Positions 57,201-64,000 of a stretch of 64,000 nt of DNA are shown here, piece by piece. The stretch is from Hymenopus coronatus (lineage: Eukaryota; Arthropoda; Insecta; Mantodea; Hymenopodidae). Position 1 is the stretch's first letter. Each line of letters opens with the position of its first letter. The notes under the pieces are model-generated. The model was not told where the DNA came from. It saw nothing but the letters and a program-made list of their open reading frames with translations, and made no database searches. The stretch is from assembly GCA_030762935.1 (NCBI GenBank), contig CM060890.1, positions 151,624,129-151,688,128 of the forward strand. Reading direction: 5' to 3'. The translations under genes were made by a program, and so were the position numbers.

Positions 57201-60200
57201 AGAATGAAATACTTAACATAACCTCACCATTGTTGTGTAAATTGAAACACTTGACATAACCTCGCCATTATTGTGTAAGATTGAAGTATTTGACATAACC
57301 TCACCATTGTTGTGTAAGATGGAAATACTTGACATAACCTCACGTTTATTGTGTAAGAATGAAAAACAAAATTGACATAAGCTCACCATTATTGTGGACG
57401 ATTGAAAAACTTGACACTACCTCACCATAATTGTGTAAGATTGAAAAACTTGACATAACCTCACCATTATCGTCTAAAATTGAAAAACTTGACATAACCT
57501 CACCATTATTGTGTAACATAACCTCACAATTATCGAGTAAGATTGAAATACTTAACGTAACCTCACCATTATTGTGTAAGAATGAAATACTTAACATATT
57601 CTCACCATTACTGTGTAAGATTGAAATATTTGACATAACCTCACCATTATTGTGTAAGAATGAAATACTAAACATAACCTCACCATTATTTTGTAAGAAT
57701 GAAATACTTGTCATAACCTCACCATTATTGTGAAAGAATGAAATACTTAACATATCCTCACCATTGTTGTATGAGATTGAAATACTTAACATAAGCTCAC
57801 CATTGTTGTGTAAGATTGAAATACTTGACATTATCTCACCATTGTTGTGTAAAATTGAAATACTTGACATAACCTCACCATTATTGTGTAAGATTGAAGT
57901 ACTTGACATAACCTCACCATTATTGTGTAAGAATTAAATACTTGACAAAACCTCATCATTATTGTGTAAGTTTGAAACACTTAACATAACTTCACCATTG
58001 TTGTGTAAGATTGAAATACTTGACATAACTTCAGCATTAGTATGTAAGATTGAAACACTTCACATATCCGCACCATTATATGTAAGATTGAAATACTTAA
58101 CATAATCTCACCATTATTGTGTAAGATACAAATACTTGACAAAACTTCACCATTATTGTGTAAGAATGAAATACTTAACATATCCTCACCATTATTGTGT
58201 AAGAATGAAATACTTAACATATCCTCACCATTATTGTGTAAGATTGAAATACTTATCATATCCTCATCATTATTATGTAAGAATGAAATACTTAACATAT
58301 CCTCACCATTATTGTGTAAGATTGAAATACTTGACATAACCTCACCATTATTGTGTAAGAATGAAATACTTAACATAACCTCACCATTATTGTGTAAGAT
58401 TGAAATACTTAACATATCCTCACCATTATTGTGTAAGAATGAAATGCTTGACATAACCTCTACCATTGTTGTGTAAGATTGTAATAATTGACATAACCTC
58501 ACCATTGTTGTGTAAATTGAAACACTTGACATAACCTCGCCATTATTGTGTAAGATTGAAGTATTTGACATAACCTCACCATTGTTGTGTAAGATGGAAA
58601 TACTTGACATAACCTCACCATTATTGTGTAAGAATGAAAAACAAAATTGACATAACCTCACCATTATTGTGGAAGATTGAAAAACTTGACATTACCCCAC
58701 CATTATTGTGTAAGATTGAAAAACTTGACATAACCTCACCATTATCGTCTAAAATTGAAAAACTTGACATAATCTCACCATTATTGTGTAAGATTGAAAT
58801 ACTTAACATAACCTCACAATTATCGAGTAAGTTTGAAATACTTAACATAACCTCACCATTATTGTGTAAGAATGAAATACTTAACATATTCTCAACATTA
58901 CTGTGTAAGATTGAAATACTTGACATAAACTCACCATTATTGTGTAAGAATGAAATACTAAACATAACCTCACCATTATTGTGTAAGAATGAAATACTTG
59001 TCATAACCTCACCATTATTGTGTAAGAATGAAATACTTAACATATCCTCACCATTGTTGTATGAGATTGAAATACTTAACATAACCTCACCACTGTTGTG
59101 TTAGATTGAAATACTTGACATTATCTCACCATAGTTGTGTAAAATTGAAATACTTGACATAACCTCACCATTATTGTGTAAGATTGAAGTACTTGACATA
59201 ACCTCACCATTATTGTGTAAGATTGAAGTACTTGACATTACCTCACCATTATTGTGTAAGAATGAAATACTTGACAAATCCTCATCATTATTGTGTAAGT
59301 TTGAAACACTTAACATAACTTCACCATTGTTGTGTAAGATTGAAATACTTGACATAACCTCAGCATTAGTGTGTAAGATTGAAACACTTCACATATCCGC
59401 ACCATTATTGTGTAAGATTGAAATACTTAACATAATCTCACCATTATTGTGTAAGATACAAATTCTTGACAAAACCTCATCATTATTGTGTAAGAATGAA
59501 ATACTTAACATATCCTCACCATTATTGTGTAAGAATGAAATACTTAACATATCCTCACCATTATTGTGTAAGATTGAAATACTTATCATATCCTCATCAT
59601 TATTATGTAAGAATGAAATAATTAACATATCCTCACCATTATTGTGTAAGATTGAAATACTTGACATAACCTCACCATTATTGTGTAAGAATGAAATACT
59701 TGACAAAACCTCATCATTATTGTGTAAGTTTGAAACACTTAACATAACTTCACCATTGTTGTGTAAGATTGAAATACTTGACATAACCTCACCATTATTG
59801 TGGAAGATTGAAAAACTTGACACTACCTCACCATTATTGTGTAAGATTGAAAAACTTGACATAACCTCACCATTATCGTCTAAAATTGAAAAACTTGACA
59901 TAACCTCACCATTATTGTGTAACATAACCTCACAATTATCGAGTAAGATTGAAATACTTAACATAACCTCACCATTATTGTGTAAGAATGAAATACTTAA
60001 CATATTCTCACCATTACTGTGTAAGATTGAAATACTTGACATAACCTCACCATTATTGTGTAAGAATGAAATACTAAACATAACCTCACCATTATTTTGT
60101 AAGAATGAAATACTTGTCATAACCTCACCATTATTGTGTAAGAATGAAATACTTAACATATCCTCACCATTGTTGTATGAGATTGAAATACTTAACATAA

Positions 60201-62905
60201 CCTCACCATTGTTGTGTAAGAATGAAATACTTGACATAACCTCACCATTGTTGTGTAAGATTGAAATACTTGACATTATCTCACCATTGTTGTGTAAAAT
60301 TGAAATACTTGACATAACCTCACCATTATTGTGTAAGATTGAAGTACTTGACATAACCTCACCATTATTGTGTAAGAATGAAATACTTGACAAAACCTCA
60401 TCATTATTGTGTAAGTTTGAAACACTTAACATAACTTCACCATTGTTGTGTAAGATTGAAATACGTGACATAACTTCAGGATTAGTGTGTAAGATTGAAA
60501 CACTTCACATATCCGCACCATTATTGTGTAAGATTGAAATACTTAACATAATCTCACCATTATTGTGTAAGATACAAATACTTGACAAAACCTCACCATT
60601 ATTGTGTAAGAATGAAATACTTAACATATCCTCACCATTATTGTGTAAGAATGAAATACTTAACATATCCTCACCATTATTGTGTAAGATTGAAATACTT
60701 ATCATATCCTCATCATTATTATGTAAGAATGAAATACTTAACATATCCTCACCATTATTGTGTAAGATTGAAATACTTGACATAACCTCACCATTATTGT
60801 GTAAGAATGAAATACTTAACATAACCTCACCATTATTGTGTAAGATTGAAATACTTAACATATCCTCACCATTATTGTGTAAGAATGAAATGCTTGACAT
60901 AACCTCTACCATTGTTGTGTAAGATTGTAATAATTGACATAACCACACCAGTGTTGTGTAAATTGAAACACTTGACATAACCTCGCCATTATTGTGTAAG
61001 AATGAAGTATTTGACATAACCTCACCATTGTTGTGTAAGATGGAAATACTTGACATAACCTCACCATTATTGTGTAAGAATGAAAAACAAAATTGACATA
61101 ATCTCACCATTATTGTGGAAGATTGAAAAACTTGACATTACCTCACCATTATTGTGTAAGATTGAAAAACTTGACATAAGCTCACCATTATCGTCTAAAA
61201 TTGAAAAACTTGACATAACCTCGCCATTATTGTGTAAGATTGAAGTATTTGACATAACCTCACCATTGTTGTGTAAGATGGAAATACTTGACATAACCTC
61301 ACCATTATTGTGTAAGAATGAAAAACAAAATTGACATAACCTCACCATTATTGTGGAAGATTGAAAAACTTGACATAAGCTCACCATTATCGTCTAAAAT
61401 TGAAAAACTTGACATAACCTCACCATTATTGTGTAAGATTGAAATACTTAACATAACCTCACAATTATCGAGTAAGATTGAAATACTTAACATAACCTCA
61501 CCATTATTGTGTAAGAATGAAATACTTAACATATTCTCAACATTACTGTGTAAGATTGAAATACTTGACATAACCTCACCATTATTGTGTAAGAATGAAA
61601 TACTAAACATAACCTCACCATTATTGTGTAAGAATGAAATACTTGTCATAACCTCACCATTATTGTGTAAGAATGAAATACTTAACATATCCTCACCATT
61701 GTTGTATGAGATTGAAATACTTAACATAACCTCACCATTGTTGTGTAAGAATGAAATACTTGACATAACCTCACCACTGTTGTGTAAGATGGAAATACTT
61801 GATATTATCTCACCATTGTTGTGTAAAATTGAAATACTTGACATAACCTCACCATTATTGTGTAAGATTGAAGTACTTGACATAACCTCACCATTATTGT
61901 GTAAGATTGAAGTACTTGACATAACCTCACCATTATTGTGTAAGAATGAAATACTTGACAAAACCTCATCATTATTGTGTAAGTTTGAAGCACTTAACAT
62001 AACTTCACCATTGTTGTGTAAGATTGAAATACTTGACATAACCTCAGCATTAGTGTGTAAGATTGAAACACTTCACATATCCGCACCATTATTGTGTAAG
62101 ATTGAAATACTTAACTTAATCTCACCATTATTGTGTAAGATACAAATTCTTGACAAAACCTCACCATTATTGTGTATGAATGAAATACTTAACATATCCT
62201 CATTATTATTATGTAAGAATGAAATACTTAACATATCCTCACCATTATTGTGTAAGATTGAAATACTTGACATAATCTCACCATTATTGTGTAAGAATGA
62301 AATACTTAACATAACCTCACCATTATTGTGTAAGATTGAAATACTTAACATATCCTCACCATTATTGTGTAAGAATGAAATACTTAACATAACCTCACCA
62401 TTGTTGTGTAAATTGAAACACTTGACATAACCTCGCCATTATTGTGTAAGATTGAAGTATTTGACATAACCTCACCATTGTTGTGTAAGATGGAAATACT
62501 TGACATAACCTCACCATTATTGTGTAAGAATGAAAAACAAAATTGACATAACCTCACCATTATTGTGGAAGATTGAAAAACTTGACACTACCTCACCATT
62601 ATTGTGTAAGATTGAAAAACTTGACATAACCTCACCATTATCGTCTAAAATTGAAAAACTTGACATAACCTCACCATTATTGTGTAACATAACCTCACAA
62701 TTATCGAGTAAGATTGAAATACTTAACGTAACCTCACCATTATTGTGTAAGAATGAAATACTTAACATATTCTCACCATTACTGTGTAAGATTGAAATAT
62801 TTGACATAACCTCACCATTATTGTGTAAGAATGAAATACTAAACATAACCTCACCATTATTTTGTAAGAATGAAATACTTGTCATAACCTCACCATTATT
62901 GTGTA
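54242..62905. repeat. Higher-order repeat, 6,251-bp period, in the 39-bp satellite
   Basis: Marker units at 54,829, 55,067 and 56,266 recur at 61,080, 61,318 and 62,517, all offset by 6,251 bp. A shorter 1,080-bp duplication links 56,266 and 57,346. The marker unit here reads ACAAAATTGACATAA, where the left domain reads ACAAACTTGACATAA. The order breaks down after about 62,905, where sequence matching 58,634 onward takes over (+4,275). Confidence 0.85.
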
Positions 62906-64000
62906 AGAATGAAAAACAAAATTGACATAACCTCACCATTATTGTGGAAGATTGAAAAACTTGACATTACCTCACCATTATTGTGTAAGATTGAAAAACT
63001 TGACATAACCTCACCATTATCGTCTAAAATTGAAAAACTTGACATAACCTCACCATTATTGTGTAAGATTGAAATACTTAACATAACCTCACAATTATCG
63101 AGTAAGTTTGAAATACTTAACATAACCTCACCATTATTGTGTAAGAATGAAATACTTAATATATTCTCAACATTACTGTGTAAGATTGAAAAACTTGACA
63201 TAACCTCACCATTATTGTGTAAGAATGAAATACTAAACATAACCTCACCATTATTGTGTAAGAATGAAATACTTGTCATAACCTCACCATTATTGTGTAC
63301 GAATGAAATACTTAACATATCCTCACCATTGTTGTATGAGATTGAAATACTTAACATAACCTCACCATTGTTGTGTAAGAATGAAATACTTGACATAACC
63401 TCACCACTGTTGTGTAAGATTGAAATACTTGACATTATCTCACCATAGTTGTGTAAAATTGAAATACTTGACATAACCTCACCATTATTGTGTAAGATTG
63501 AAGTACTTGACATAACCTCACCATTATTGTGTAAGATTGAAGTACTTGACATAACCTCACCATTATTGTGTAAGAATGAAATACTTGACAAAACCTCATC
63601 ATTATTGTGTAAGTTTGAAACACTTAACATAACTTCACCATTGTTGTGTAAGATTGAAATACTTGACATAACCTCAGCATTAGTGTGTAAGATTGAAACA
63701 CTTCACATATCCGCACCATTATTGTGTAAGATTGAAATACTTAACATAATCTCACCATTATTGTGTAAGATACAAATTCTTGACAAAACCTCATCATTAT
63801 TGTGTAAGAATGAAATACTTAACATATCCTCACCATTATTGTGTAAGAATGAAATACTTAACATATCCTCACCATTATTGTGTAAGAACTAAATACTTAT
63901 CATATCCTCATCATTATTATGTAAGAATGAAATAATTAACATATCCTCACCATTATTGTGTAAGATTGAAATACTTGACATAACCTCACCATTATTGTGT

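Larger units (their letters stand above)
42764..64000. repeat. Large 39-bp satellite array, more than 540 units, running off the window
   Basis: The unit is CCTCACCATTATTGTGTAAG followed by ATTGAAATACTTGACATAA. Common variants are AATGAAATACTTAACATATC, ATTGTTGTG for ATTATTGTG, and TTATCGAGTAAG. Because 39 is 13 codons and the consensus has no stop in one frame of each strand, frames of up to 595 codons (59,135-60,922) appear. Their translation is only a 13-residue periodicity (ILDITSPLLCKIE on plus, SISILHNNGEVML on minus). Variation between units changes residues freely (Asp/Asn, Ile/Asn, Thr/Ser), so coding is unlikely. Nothing else interrupts the array. Confidence 0.97.

Noticed and set aside
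43000..63900. Dozens of open frames of 60-595 codons on both strands in the 39-bp satellite.
   Set aside because: They follow automatically from a stop-free 13-codon period in two frames. Replacement changes between units are frequent and no domain is present.
42764..64000. CRISPR-like regular spacing of short repeats.
   Set aside because: The sequence is clearly eukaryotic. Units are contiguous with no unique spacers, so this is a satellite.

Overview
This window is eukaryotic, almost certainly from an arthropod and most likely an insect. It is AT-rich, and no conventional gene can be followed for more than an exon or two. It is packed with animal-type mobile elements: non-LTR retrotransposons of the CR1/L2/Jockey group, mariner and Tc1-like DNA transposons, TTAA-flanked piggyBac-type miniature elements, and tRNA-derived SINEs. 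A candidate LTR carries a TATA box 30 bp ahead of an arthropod-type TCAGTT initiator. The density of old nested elements suggests a large-genome insect, but the order cannot be told from this sequence.

Layout. 1-17,100 is a mosaic of decayed elements: a mariner relic, several truncated LINEs, two copies of one TTAA miniature element (one inserted in a LINE reverse transcriptase), SINE pieces, and a LINE end containing a six-copy 116-bp array. 17,131-23,270 is a tandem array of 42-bp units split by a nearly complete 4.1-kb LINE and by a second, truncated LINE. 24,600-30,030 is an older, larger LINE broken by two copies of an unclassified ~850-bp repeat, here called R850. 31,500-39,300 holds another LINE, a complete but internally deleted mariner that keeps an open DNA-binding reading frame, a candidate solo LTR, and a transposase fossil whose central motif has become an 18-copy 73-bp array. 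It also holds two phase-compatible candidate exons of a host gene on the minus strand. 39,521-41,923 is two abutting satellites (59 bp and 46 bp). From about 42,764 to the window end is one 39-bp satellite with higher-order structure, longer than 21 kb and running off the edge.

How it works together. The dominant process is insertion followed by local tandem amplification. At least two arrays (116 bp and 73 bp) can be traced to pieces of identifiable transposable elements, which is the most distinctive signal here. The only plausible host coding matter is a few short exons: 39,043-39,254 and 33,540-33,644 on the minus strand, plus weaker candidates near 30.8 kb, 8.5 kb and 3.8 kb. These would sit in introns filled with repeats. 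Most long open frames in the satellite arise because the 39-bp unit has no stop in one frame of each strand; they are not called as genes.
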